64,000 nucleotides of DNA from Collinsella sp. (lineage in GTDB: Bacteria > Actinomycetota > Coriobacteriia > Coriobacteriales > Coriobacteriaceae), in contig JAUMPM010000055.1 in the NCBI GenBank assembly GCA_031294825.1, forward strand, positions 17,969 to 81,968, given 5' to 3'. This document shows positions 8,005 to 15,440 of this stretch, one piece after another. Each line of letters begins with the position of its first letter. The stretch's first letter is position 1. The position numbers and the translations under genes are program-made. A model generated the notes under the pieces. The model saw only the letters and a program-made list of their open reading frames with translations, was not told the origin of the DNA and ran no database searches.

Positions 8005-8628
8005 ATGAGCGATCTGGTGAACAAGAAGAGTCCTGTGGTCATTACCATCGCGCGCGACTTTGGTGCCGAGGGCCACGAGATTGGCCGTATCCTCGCCAAT
8101 GAGCTGGGGATTCCGCTGTACGATAACGAGCTGCTGGTGCGCGCGTCGCTGCGTACAGGTGAGTCGCTCGATAAGATGGCCGCCTATGACGAGCGCCTGG
8201 CTGTGGAGAACATGGCGTTCCTGCCCGACCGCTACGACGCCCGTTCATACTCGGATAAGTTGTTCCAAAAGATGAGCCAGGTGATTTTGGACCTGGGCGA
8301 AACCGAGAGCTGCATTATCGAGGGCCGTCTGTCCGACTACCTGCTGCGCAACAACCCCAATCACATTGCCGTGCTGGTGACCGCACCCTTTGAGGACCGC
8401 GTCGAGATCGTGCGCAAAAAGCGCGGCCTCAACAAAAAGAAGGGCGTCAAGCTGGTCAAGCAGCAGCAGAAGGCGCGCGAGGCGTTCTATAAGCGCTACA
8501 GCGCCGGCAAGTGGAAGATGACGAGCGGCAAGGACATCGTCGTCAACCGCGCCAAGCTGGGCCGCGAAGGCTGCAAGGACGTCATCGCCGCTGCCTACCG
8601 CTACAAGGTGGCTCAGCTCGAAGGCTAA
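8005..8628 (+). CDS. Cytidylate kinase-like family protein
   Basis: A 207-residue protein of the cytidylate-kinase-like P-loop family. The N-terminus VVITIARDFGAEGHEIGRIL replaces the usual GSGGxxIG nucleotide-binding loop with GAEGHEIG, and LGIPLYDNELL follows as in the family. FEDRVEIVRKKRGL and the RYSAGKWK segment fit the lid and base-binding region. True CMP kinase is normally a different gene (cmk), so substrate and role are uncertain. The ATG follows GAAAGGAATCGCG. It appears to be a single-gene unit, with a palindromic terminator at 8635-8676. Confidence 0.8.
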   Translation: MSDLVNKKSPVVITIARDFGAEGHEIGRILANELGIPLYDNELLVRASLRTGESLDKMAAYDERLAVENMAFLPDRYDARSYSDKLFQKMSQVILDLGETESCIIEGRLSDYLLRNNPNHIAVLVTAPFEDRVEIVRKKRGLNKKKGVKLVKQQQKAREAFYKRYSAGKWKMTSGKDIVVNRAKLGREGCKDVIAAAYRYKVAQLEG

Positions 8629-8634
8629 CCAATC

Positions 8635-8676
8635 AAAACCACCACAAGGGGGACAGGCACCTTTGTGGTGGTTTTT
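8635..8676 (+). terminator. Terminator-like GGGGGACAGGC repeat unit
   Basis: AAAACCACCACAA and TTTGTGGTGGTTTTT enclose GGGGGACAGGCACC. The T-run makes it a plausible terminator for the kinase-like gene. The same unit appears inverted at 8984-9018, so it is also a member of the dispersed GGGGACAG repeat family. Confidence 0.7.
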
Positions 8677-8730
8677 GTTTTAGGCCGAGGGGAAGGCCTT
8701 GGCGGCAGTGCCTATCCTCGGCTTTTGCAA

Positions 8731-8948
8731 AATCTCGATTTGTAACACCAGGCCAGCGAAAAAGGCTCTAACTGTTACAGATTTAGATGAATCGTTCGGC
8801 CGTCAGCTCAACGTCTTGATCTGTAACACCAGGCGGCATATTTGGTCTCTAACTGTTACAGATTGAGATGCAGCGTGGGCGGCCGGCACAATATCTTAAT
8901 CTGTAACAACTGCAAGGCTCAACGGGCTCCAGGTGTTACAGATTGAGG
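8731..8948. repeat. Array of three ~57-bp GTAACA/TGTTAC palindromes at ~80-bp period
   Basis: Three palindromes start near 8731, 8812 and 8890. Each opens with TCTCGATCTGTAACA-like sequence, has a G/C-rich centre of about 25 bases, and closes with TGTTACAGATTGAGAT. Their centres and about 23-base spacers differ. The array lies between inverted copies of the GGGGACAGGC unit (8635-8676 and 8984-9018). A second array of the same family is at 26348-26565. No protein gene is visible in 8629-9100. Confidence 0.85.
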
Positions 8949-8983
8949 CAAACGTCGGAATTGGTTCGCCGGCCAAGTCCCCG

Positions 8984-9018
8984 ACCACCACAAAGGTGCC
9001 TGTCCCCATCGTGGTGGT
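8984..9018. repeat. GGTGCCTGTCCCC palindromic unit (inverted copy)
   Basis: ACCACCACAAAGGTGCCTGT continues into CCCCATCGTGGTGGT. It is the reverse complement, with small changes, of the unit at 8635-8676. Confidence 0.75.
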
Positions 9019-9035
9019 TGGGTGGTCGGCATAGA

Positions 9036-9072
9036 AAAAGTCCCCGCCGGGCGTGTGCTCGACGGGGACTTT
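9036..9072 (-). terminator. Terminator of the nfnA-nfnB operon
   Basis: On the minus strand AAAGTCCCCG / CGGGGACTTTTT forms a hairpin with an 18-base loop region and a T-run, 29 bases after the nfnB stop. Confidence 0.75.
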
Positions 9073-9100
9073 GCCGTTTGATGGCTAGCGCTGTAGGTGA

Positions 9101-10510
9101 TTACTCGCCCAGCAGGCTCTTGGTGATGGAGGCAGCGGCCTTCTTGCCGGCGCCCATCGCCAGAATGACCGTAGCGGCACCGGTGACGATGTCGCCGCCA
9201 GCCCAGATGCGGGGATCGGTGGTCTGGCCAGTCTCCTCGTCGGCAACGATGTAGCCCCACTTGTTGAGCTCCATCTTGCCGCCGATCTTCTTTGCGAAGG
9301 GGTTGGCGTTGGTGCCGATAGCCGAGATTGCGACGTCGCAGGGAATCTCCTCGATGGCGCCCTCGATGGGCACCGGGCGACGACGGCCGGACTCGTCAGG
9401 CTCGCCGAGCTCCATCTTCTGGACCTTGACGGCGCACACGGAGCCGTCCTCGCCAGCGACAAACTCGAGCGGGGAGACGAGCGGCAGAACCTCGACGCCC
9501 TCGGCCTTAGCATGGTGCAGCTCGGCGCGACGGCAGGGCATCTCGTCCTCGGTACGACGGTAGGCGATGATGGCGTGCTCGGCGCCCAGACGCTTGGCGG
9601 TACGGACGGCGTCCATAGCCACGTTGCCGCCACCAAAGACGACGACGTTCTTGCCGTGCTTGGTGGGGGTGTCGTACTCGGGGAACTTGTTGGCCTTCAT
9701 CAGGTTCACGCGGGTGAGGTACTCGTTCGCGAAGAAGACGTTGGGCAGGTTCTCGCCGGGGACGTTGAGGAACTTGGGCAGGCCAGCGCCGGTCGCCACA
9801 TAGATGGCGTCGAAGCCCTGCTCGAACAGCTCCTCGGCCGTGGCCATGTTGCCCACGACGGAGTTGTACTCAAACTTGACGCCCATGTCCTCCAGGCCGT
9901 CAATCTCGCGCTTGACGACCGCCTTGGGCAGACGGAACTCGGGGATGCCGTAGACCAGCACGCCGCCGCCGGTAAAGAAGGCCTCGAAGACGGTGACGTC
10001 AAAGCCGTTGCGGGCGAGCTCGCCGGCGCAGGTGATGCCGGACGGGCCGGAACCGACGACGGCGACCTTCTTGCCGTTCTTGGGGGCCATCTTGGGCGTG
10101 GAAGCGAGCTCGGGGCGGTCACCCAGGAAGCGCTCGAGCTGGCCGATGGCCACGGGCTCGGACTTCTTACCACGGATGCACTTGCCCTCGCACTGGTTCT
10201 CCTGCGGGCAGACGCGGCCGCAGATGGCGGGAAGCATGGAGTCCTCGCGGATGGTATCGAGAGCGCCGCCGAAGTCCTTCGCACGGATCTGCTCGATAAA
10301 GCGGGGGATGTTGATGTTGACGGGGCAGCCCTCAACACAGAACGGCTTCTTGCAGTTGAGGCAGCGCTCGGCCTCGGCCAGCGCCATCTCCTCGGTGAAG
10401 CCCTTGTCGACGGGGCGGAAGTCGCAGGCGCGCTCGGCAGCCGGCTCCTCGTTATCGGGGGTGCGGGGCGACTTCATATCGGCAACGAAACGACCGTTAA
10501 CTAGTGGCAT
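9101..10510 (-). CDS. nfnB: NADH-dependent reduced ferredoxin:NADP+ oxidoreductase, large (GltD-like) subunit
   Basis: A 469-residue iron-sulfur flavoprotein of the glutamate-synthase beta-subunit fold. The N-terminal region has cysteines for two [4Fe-4S] clusters (CLNCKKPFCVEGCP and CGRVCPQENQCEGKC). An FAD Rossmann motif follows (VAVVGSGPSGITCAGELARN), then an NAD(P) Rossmann motif (VVFGGGNVAMDAVRTAKRLG) and a closing FAD contact (WAGGDIVTGAATVILAMGAG). It overlaps the nfnA-like gene by 10 bases. That pairing is diagnostic for NfnAB, which couples NADH and reduced ferredoxin oxidation to NADP+ reduction by electron bifurcation. Glutamate synthase is unlikely because no gltB lies nearby. Automated annotation may call it gltA or sudA. 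Confidence 0.85.
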   Translation of the reverse strand: MPLVNGRFVADMKSPRTPDNEEPAAERACDFRPVDKGFTEEMALAEAERCLNCKKPFCVEGCPVNINIPRFIEQIRAKDFGGALDTIREDSMLPAICGRVCPQENQCEGKCIRGKKSEPVAIGQLERFLGDRPELASTPKMAPKNGKKVAVVGSGPSGITCAGELARNGFDVTVFEAFFTGGGVLVYGIPEFRLPKAVVKREIDGLEDMGVKFEYNSVVGNMATAEELFEQGFDAIYVATGAGLPKFLNVPGENLPNVFFANEYLTRVNLMKANKFPEYDTPTKHGKNVVVFGGGNVAMDAVRTAKRLGAEHAIIAYRRTEDEMPCRRAELHHAKAEGVEVLPLVSPLEFVAGEDGSVCAVKVQKMELGEPDESGRRRPVPIEGAIEEIPCDVAISAIGTNANPFAKKIGGKMELNKWGYIVADEETGQTTDPRIWAGGDIVTGAATVILAMGAGKKAAASITKSLLGE

Positions 10511-11340
10511 GCGCAGCTCTTTTCCTCATAGGCCTTGAGGGACTCGCCCTCTTCGGAACGGTAAGCGGCCTGGCGGGCACGAAGGTCATCCCAGTCGACC
10601 AGGGTGGCATCGAAGTCGGGGCCGTCGACGCAAGCGAACTTGGTCACGCCGCCCACCTCGACGCGGCAGCAGCCGCACATGCCGGTGCCGTCAACCATGA
10701 TGGGGTTGAGGGACGCGGTGATGGGGGTGTCGTATTTCTGGGCGGTGAGGGTCGAGAACTTCATCATCGGAACGGGGCCGACGCAGAAGACCTGGCTCAC
10801 GGCCTTGTCCTGCAGCAGGCGCTCCAGCGGAGCGGTGACAACGCCCTGCTCGCCGTAGGAACCGTCGTCAGTGGTGATGTGGATGTGGTCCTCGTCGAGG
10901 AGCTCGCGGAACTGGTCCTCCATGAGCAGGAGGTCCTTGGTGCGGGCGCCCATGATGGCGTGCACCTCGTGACCGGTCTCGACCAGGTGCTTGGCGACCG
11001 GGAAGGCAATTGCCAGGCCGACGCCGCCGCCAATGACGGCGCAGGGGCCCTCGGCCATCTCGGTGGGAACTCCCAGCGGGCCCACGACGTCGCGCAGCGA
11101 CTCGCCGGCCTCGTAGGTGGAAAGCATTTCGGTGGTCTTGCCGATCACCATGAAGATGAACTCGACCCAGCCTTCGTCACCGTTCCAGCCGGCCAGGGTA
11201 AATGGGACGCGCTCGCCCGTCTCGTTGGCGCGGACCATGAGGAACTGTCCAGCGTGCGCATGCTTGGCGATTGCAGGCGCCTCGATGCGGAACTTGAACA
11301 CCTTCTCCGAGAACTGCGTCTTCTCCAGGATCTTATACAT
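10501..11340 (-). CDS. nfnA: NfnA-type FAD/NAD-binding electron-transfer subunit
   Basis: A 279-residue protein of the dihydroorotate-dehydrogenase electron-transfer subunit family. The N-terminal beta-barrel binds FAD (AHAGQFLMVRANETGERVPF), the NAD domain carries GPCAVIGGGVGLAIAFPVAK, and a C-terminal [2Fe-2S] site is formed by MCGCCRVEVGG plus the Cys in FACVDGP. It is first in the operon, with nfnB overlapping its end. On the minus strand a TATAAT box (complement of 11446-11451) lies about 105 bases upstream; no clear -35 box is visible. No pyrD is adjacent, which argues for Nfn rather than pyrimidine synthesis. In an Ech-containing anaerobe this links the ferredoxin, NADH and NADPH pools. 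Confidence 0.83.
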   Translation of the reverse strand: MYKILEKTQFSEKVFKFRIEAPAIAKHAHAGQFLMVRANETGERVPFTLAGWNGDEGWVEFIFMVIGKTTEMLSTYEAGESLRDVVGPLGVPTEMAEGPCAVIGGGVGLAIAFPVAKHLVETGHEVHAIMGARTKDLLLMEDQFRELLDEDHIHITTDDGSYGEQGVVTAPLERLLQDKAVSQVFCVGPVPMMKFSTLTAQKYDTPITASLNPIMVDGTGMCGCCRVEVGGVTKFACVDGPDFDATLVDWDDLRARQAAYRSEEGESLKAYEEKSCACH

Positions 11341-11499
11341 AGAACCCCTCTCTTGTTAGGGCCGCCGAACCGTGCCTCCACGGAAATGGACGGTAGCCCG
11401 AATAAAACCGTACGCGCACAGGCGTTGTGCAGACATACGGTGCAAATTATACCCTCATGGACATGTCGCTTACGTGTGTCTTTGGCAGGCGGGAAAAGT

Positions 11500-11545
11500 G
11501 ACCTGCCATTTAGGGACAGGTTTATTTTGGTAGGTTTTATCAGGC
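11500..11545. repeat. GGGACAGG palindromic repeat (copy of 85-126)
   Basis: CCTGCCATTTAGGGACAGGT followed by TTATTTTGGTAGGTTTTATCAGG. It differs from the 85-126 unit at only a few positions. Confidence 0.8.
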
Positions 11546-11553
11546 AAAACGGT

Positions 11554-11595
11554 AAAGGGGGCCGGTCTCGCGCATCGGTGAGGCCGGCCCCCTTT
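11554..11595. terminator. Strong bidirectional hairpin between pth and nfnA
   Basis: AAAGGGGGCCGG and CCGGCCCCCTTT enclose a loop of about 18 bases with further partial pairing. It lies downstream of pth on the minus strand and probably ends that transcript before the nfnA promoter. The rest of 11341-11700 holds only repeats and the nfnA leader. Confidence 0.7.
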
Positions 11596-11666
11596 GGAGC
11601 TCTGCGTATGTATGGCGGCACGGGACTTATTGCGATGCGGCCGCCGCGGCGTTTTCGCATATAAAA

Positions 11667-11705
11667 CTTGCCAAAATAAACCTGTCCCTTTTTGGTAGGT
11701 TTTAG
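11667..11705. repeat. GGGACAGG repeat, inverted copy, touching pth stop
   Basis: ACTTGCCAAAATAAACCTGT then CCCTTTTTGGTAGGTTTTA. It is the inverse of the 11500-11545 unit and overlaps the last bases of pth, so the two copies flank the terminator at 11554-11595 in opposite orientation. Confidence 0.75.
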
Positions 11706-12331
11706 TGCTTGCCGTTGGCGGAGGCGGCACCGTTGACGTGATCGCGGGCATAGACCACGCCGTGCACGATCGCCAGGCCGGCGGCGTCGGCGGCGCGGGC
11801 ACAGGTGTCCTGGAAGTCCTCGGCCTCGCGGGCGCGCAGCTGCTTAAGCACGTAGTCGGCGACAGCCATCTTGCCGGGAGGGTTGCCGATGCCGGTGCGG
11901 ATGCGGCTGAAGTCGCGACTGCCCATCTTGTCGATGATGGAGCGCAGGCCGTTGTGGCCGGCGTGGCCACCGCCCACCTTAACACGTACGTCGCCGGCGG
12001 GAATGTCGAGCTCGTCGTGAATCACGAGCAGCTCCTCGGCCTTGATCTTGTACTCGCGGCAGAGCTTGGAGATGGGGCCACCCGAGGTATTCATATACGA
12101 CTGCGGCTTGACCAGCACAATCTGGCGCTTACCGCCCTCTTCCTCGGGATCGTTGATGTTGATGAGCGCGACCTCGGCGCCGGCCTGGTTTTTCCAGTAC
12201 GTGACGCCGGCCTGACGGGCCAGCTCGTCGATCGCCTTAAAACCGGCGTTGTGGCGGGTCTCGGCATACTCATCGCCAGGGTTGCCAAGTCCGGCAACCA
12301 TGCGAATCTTAAGCGGCTGTGCAGCTGCCAT
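11702..12331 (-). CDS. pth: Peptidyl-tRNA hydrolase
   Basis: Recycles peptidyl-tRNA released from stalled ribosomes. The 209-residue protein has MVAGLGNPGDEYAETRHNAG with the catalytic His in TRHNAG, LVKPQSYMNTSG, LLVIHDELDIPAG with the conserved Asp, and GGGHAGHNGLRSI. I chose the second of two close ATGs (complement of 12331) because GAAAGG then lies 6 bases upstream; longer N-terminal versions run into non-homologous sequence. In many Gram-positives pth sits after glmU-prs. Here a bracketed insertion (12446-14175) separates it from prs. Confidence 0.93.
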   Translation of the reverse strand: MAAAQPLKIRMVAGLGNPGDEYAETRHNAGFKAIDELARQAGVTYWKNQAGAEVALININDPEEEGGKRQIVLVKPQSYMNTSGGPISKLCREYKIKAEELLVIHDELDIPAGDVRVKVGGGHAGHNGLRSIIDKMGSRDFSRIRTGIGNPPGKMAVADYVLKQLRAREAEDFQDTCARAADAAGLAIVHGVVYARDHVNGAASANGKH

Positions 12332-12445
12332 GTTCATCCTTTCGTTGATTTGTCGCCTGCTATGGTGAGCGACCCTGTTGCCGCTGTCAAATGGAGGGCA
12401 ATTGAGGTTGTTTGGGGGCGTTTGGACGGCCGTCAAAATCCGAGG

Positions 12446-12649
12446 TGGACAGTTAGTTCAGATACGTATAAGTTCTGAGGACTCGAATTGCTCAATTCAA
12501 TGCCGATACGTTGTTTTGGAACTTTAGTTAGTCCATATGACGCTGTTTTGAAGTCTACCCCGCTTTCAAATAGGGCGAATGGTATAGAGATAGCTGCAAA
12601 ACAGCCTAATTCAATGTGTCTATTTATACGTATTTGAACTAACTGTCCA
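12446..12649. mobile_element. MITE-like element A with ~25-bp terminal inverted repeats
   Basis: The left end TGGACAGTTAGTTCAGATAC (then GTATAAG) and the right end, whose complement reads TGGACAGTTAGTTCAAATAC, bound a 204-base segment that is clearly richer in A+T than its surroundings. Element B (13974-14175) has matching ends and nearly the same length but a different interior. No obvious target-site duplication is seen. No gene is supported inside it. Confidence 0.7.
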
Positions 12650-12682
12650 GCCCTGTTCGACGGCGCACGGGTGATTCGCCGT

Positions 12683-13810
12683 TTAGACCGGCGCAAGGCC
12701 GATTCCGGCCCGCAGAGCGTTGAGCCAAGCGGCCTGACGCTTGCGATAGCCCTTGATGCGATATCGGAATCGGACTCCTGCGAGTCGATGCATCGTTTGG
12801 GCGAAGGCTTCGAGTGCAACAAGGTCTTTCATTTGGTCGCGATTGATAACCAGGACGTGGATGCCCATTGCCTTGAGGCCATTATTTCGATTGCCATCGT
12901 GGATGCGAGCGTTTTGAAGCTCATGCCCAATTCCGTTGTATTCGTTGTCGACTCCGGCGGCCGGGCAATATAGGTCGCAGATGGCGTAAGGGATGCCGGA
13001 GGACATGTTAACCGCAAGAGTGTCGAAGTCGATTCGATAGTTGAGTAGCAGGCCTCCCATGGGCAGGCTGCAACATCCGAATCCGCCAAAGCGCATGGGC
13101 GCTCCGAGAACGGCTAACATTAGGGATTCGGCTGGGGATGCAGATCCGGGTCGGGCAAGCTTGACTGCCGTGCGAAACGAGGTGTATGAGCTACTTTTGG
13201 CGAAGCGCGCGACCGCCTCGAGATCTTCGATGGTCGTGGCGGGCTCGCATTTGTAGTGCGCCTGTTCGTAGCGGGTTTCGTTCTGCTGTTTGGCTGCCGA
13301 CTGGCCGCCCAGGCAATCAAGATCGCCCGTCGCTGCGCAGCTATCGCCCTTGGGCCAGATGTCGTCATAGGCGATGGGGTAGGTTGCCTCGGGCGGAAGG
13401 GAGTAGGTTCCGAGCAGCTCCATAAGGAGCATCAAGGTTTTGGCGACCGATTCATTTTTAGAACAAAGCATGGCTGTCATGGCAGGAGACGTTGCGTAGA
13501 TGTCGGCCTCGACGTGCATAATTGCACCTTCAGGAAGCGGAGCGGAGAGAATATGCTGAAGAAGTCGCTTGTCGGGGCGTCTGTTGTCTTCGTTTGAAAC
13601 GAGAAGATCGAGTAGTTCGGAATCATCTTCATTCCAGGCGTCGAGTATCGAAAGTGCGCCAAAGTCTATCGCGTCATTATTGGGAATGCAGCTAGCCAAG
13701 GCCTGTGCTTGCTGTTCACTATCAACGGAGTCCCAGGGTAGGGCAGAGTACGCCCGTCGTGCGCGACGAATTGCGCGGAGGGCGGAGAAATGTGAAATCA
13801 CGGTCGTCAT
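12683..13810 (-). CDS. Hypothetical protein with probable C-terminal PD-(D/E)XK/Vsr-like nuclease fold
   Basis: A 375-residue protein of unknown function. The N-terminal two thirds lack a domain I can name, but the order is suggestive: a basic head (LRAIRRARRAYSALPW), SPAESLMLAVLGAPMRFGGFG at about 225-245, then AICDLYCP (D279), DNEYNG (E290), H296, D305-x2-R308 and LKAMGIHVLVINRDQM. Acidic pairs followed by H, D, R and a G-x-x-V-L strand resemble the Vsr/DUF559 endonuclease layout, with Asn where the second catalytic Asp or Lys would be expected. No good ribosome site precedes the start. Elements A and B bracket it, and it interrupts the usual prs-pth order, so transfer by insertion is likely. 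Defence or DNA processing is only a guess. Confidence 0.6.
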   Translation of the reverse strand: MTTVISHFSALRAIRRARRAYSALPWDSVDSEQQAQALASCIPNNDAIDFGALSILDAWNEDDSELLDLLVSNEDNRRPDKRLLQHILSAPLPEGAIMHVEADIYATSPAMTAMLCSKNESVAKTLMLLMELLGTYSLPPEATYPIAYDDIWPKGDSCAATGDLDCLGGQSAAKQQNETRYEQAHYKCEPATTIEDLEAVARFAKSSSYTSFRTAVKLARPGSASPAESLMLAVLGAPMRFGGFGCCSLPMGGLLLNYRIDFDTLAVNMSSGIPYAICDLYCPAAGVDNEYNGIGHELQNARIHDGNRNNGLKAMGIHVLVINRDQMKDLVALEAFAQTMHRLAGVRFRYRIKGYRKRQAAWLNALRAGIGLAPV

Positions 13811-13973
13811 AGCTATAACGTACTAAGTTGGCGGCAGAATGCGACCGCCATACCGTTCTTTTCGCTCAGCGGGGCGCTGTGCGCCATGAACGGCTGGGTG
13901 TTATGAAATCGATGGAATCGGTTGAGGGGATTGCAGGAAATTGAGCTCTGCCGCGAAGGTTGACGATAGCTAC

Positions 13974-14175
13974 TGGACAGTTAGTTCAGATACGTATAAG
14001 GCGACGGGCATTCGAGGCGTTTCTAAGGGCCTTCGAGGGTGATTTGAGGGTAAATATGCGGCGGTTGTACTCGAAAACGATGAGCTTTGGGCGGCATGGC
14101 ATCCGCCGGGGAGCTCAGAAGGCTCCGAACGGCCCTTTGGGGCTTTAAAAAATACGTATCTGAACCAATTGTCCA
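13974..14175. mobile_element. MITE-like element B with ~25-bp terminal inverted repeats
   Basis: The left end TGGACAGTTAGTTCAGATAC is identical to that of element A; the complement of the right end reads TGGACAATTGGTTCAGATAC. The element spans 202 bases. Its interior is not similar to A. It lies 163 bases upstream of the nuclease-like gene, on the prs side. The remaining gap (13811-13973) shows no gene. Confidence 0.7.
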
Positions 14176-14196
14176 GGGAAGGTTGGCGAGGGATAG

Positions 14197-14230
14197 AAAA
14201 AGGGCCGGAAGCGAGCTTCCGACCCTTTAA
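14197..14230 (-). terminator. Terminator of prs
   Basis: On the minus strand AAAGGGTCGGAAGC / GCTTCCGGCCCTTT with a 3-base loop, followed by TTCTATCC. It lies 31 bases after the prs stop. Confidence 0.75.
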
Positions 14231-14261
14231 AAGCATCAAAGATGATGCGATGCGCGTTGGA

Positions 14262-15248
14262 CTACAGCGCGAAGTCGCCGCCGACGAGCGTGGAGACGGG
14301 CTCCTCGTGGTAAACGGCGGAGATGGCCTGAGCGAACTCCTCGGCGACCGAGATGGTCTTGATCTTGCCGCCGACCTCGACGGGAATGGCGTCGGTGACG
14401 AGGCACTCGACGATCGGGGCGTCGTTCAGACGCTCGATGGCCGGACCGGAGAAGATGCCGTGGGTGGCGCAGACGTAGATGTCGCCAGCGCCCATAGCCT
14501 TGAGCTCCTTGACGTTGGCGCACAGGGTGCCAGCGGTGTCGATCATGTCGTCGTTGATGATGCAGGTCTTGCCCTTGATGTCACCGATGATGCCCATGAC
14601 CTCGGCGGCGTTGTGGCGCGGACGGCCCTTGTGGGCGATGGCCAGGTCGCAGCCGAGCATGTCGGACAGCTTCTTGGCGGCCTTGGCGCGGCCCACGTCG
14701 GGGGAGACGACAACCAGGTTGTCGGTGTCGAAGTTCATGGCGTTGTAGTACTGGCCAAACAGCGGCAGTGCGGACAGGTGGTTGACCGGGATATCAAAGA
14801 AGCCCTGGATCTGACCCTGGTGCAGGTCGAGGGTGATGATGCGGTCGACGCCGGCGCGCTCGAGCAGGTTGGCGACGAGGCGGGCGGTGATGGGCTCGCG
14901 CGGGCCGGCCTTGCGGTCCTGGCGGGCATAGCCGTAGTGGGTGATGACGGCGGTGATGGAGCGGGCGGATGCGCGCTTGGCAGCGTCGGTGGCGATGAGC
15001 AGCTCCATGAGCATGTCGTTGACGTTGCCGCCGGCCACGGACTGAATCAGGAAGACGTCGGCGCCGCGGACGGTCTCGTCGTAGCGGGCGTAAATCTCAC
15101 CGTTGGCGAACTGCTTTAGCGTAAGGCCCGAAAGCTCGACCCCAAGGTACTCAGCGATCTTCTGAGCGAGGGGACGGTTGGAGGAACCGGAATACACGCG
15201 GATGGACTTGCGCATATTCTCCGACTTCTCGGGATCATTAATCGGCAT
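14262..15248 (-). CDS. prs: Ribose-phosphate pyrophosphokinase (PRPP synthetase)
   Basis: Makes PRPP from ribose 5-phosphate and ATP for nucleotide, His and Trp synthesis. The 328-residue enzyme shows IRVYSGSSNRPLAQKIAEYL, the flexible-loop region FANGEIYARYDETVRGADVF, ITAVITHYGYARQDRK, the metal-binding DLHQGQIQGFFDIPVNHLSA, and the PRPP loop CIINDDMIDTAGTL. The ATG follows AAGGAGAAGGGTA. glmU lies upstream on the same strand, but a terminator at 15392-15426 separates them, so prs probably has its own promoter in 15249-15390. Its product also feeds purM-purN upstream in the window. Confidence 0.96.
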   Translation of the reverse strand: MPINDPEKSENMRKSIRVYSGSSNRPLAQKIAEYLGVELSGLTLKQFANGEIYARYDETVRGADVFLIQSVAGGNVNDMLMELLIATDAAKRASARSITAVITHYGYARQDRKAGPREPITARLVANLLERAGVDRIITLDLHQGQIQGFFDIPVNHLSALPLFGQYYNAMNFDTDNLVVVSPDVGRAKAAKKLSDMLGCDLAIAHKGRPRHNAAEVMGIIGDIKGKTCIINDDMIDTAGTLCANVKELKAMGAGDIYVCATHGIFSGPAIERLNDAPIVECLVTDAIPVEVGGKIKTISVAEEFAQAISAVYHEEPVSTLVGGDFAL

Positions 15249-15391
15249 TACCCTTCTCCTTTATACATCGAATGCCATATAGATGCCTTTTTGCATTGTA
15301 ACCGTGCGGCGGGGTTAATCGGGTCTTGATAACGTCTTTACCGTCAACGGACACGAACCGACCACTCATCCGGTCGCGCAGGTCACGATAG

Positions 15392-15426
15392 AAAAAGGAG
15401 CCGTCCCCATGGAACAGCTCCTTTTG
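15392..15426 (-). terminator. Terminator of glmU
   Basis: On the minus strand AAAAGGAGC and GCTCCTTTTT pair around a 16-base loop and are followed by CTA. It lies 15 bases after the glmU stop. Confidence 0.7.
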
Positions 15427-15440
15427 TGCTTGGTGAAACG

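Noticed and set aside
8731..8948. CRISPR array
   Set aside because: The spacing is regular, but the repeat units are internal palindromes that vary in their centres, there are only three per array, and no cas genes are near.
9101..10510. Glutamate synthase small subunit as primary assignment
   Set aside because: No large subunit is adjacent and the overlapping upstream gene is an NfnA-like electron-transfer subunit, so NfnB fits better.
12446..12649. Small protein genes inside the TIR elements
   Set aside because: Frames in elements A and B share only peptides encoded by the terminal repeats; interiors differ and have no ribosome sites.
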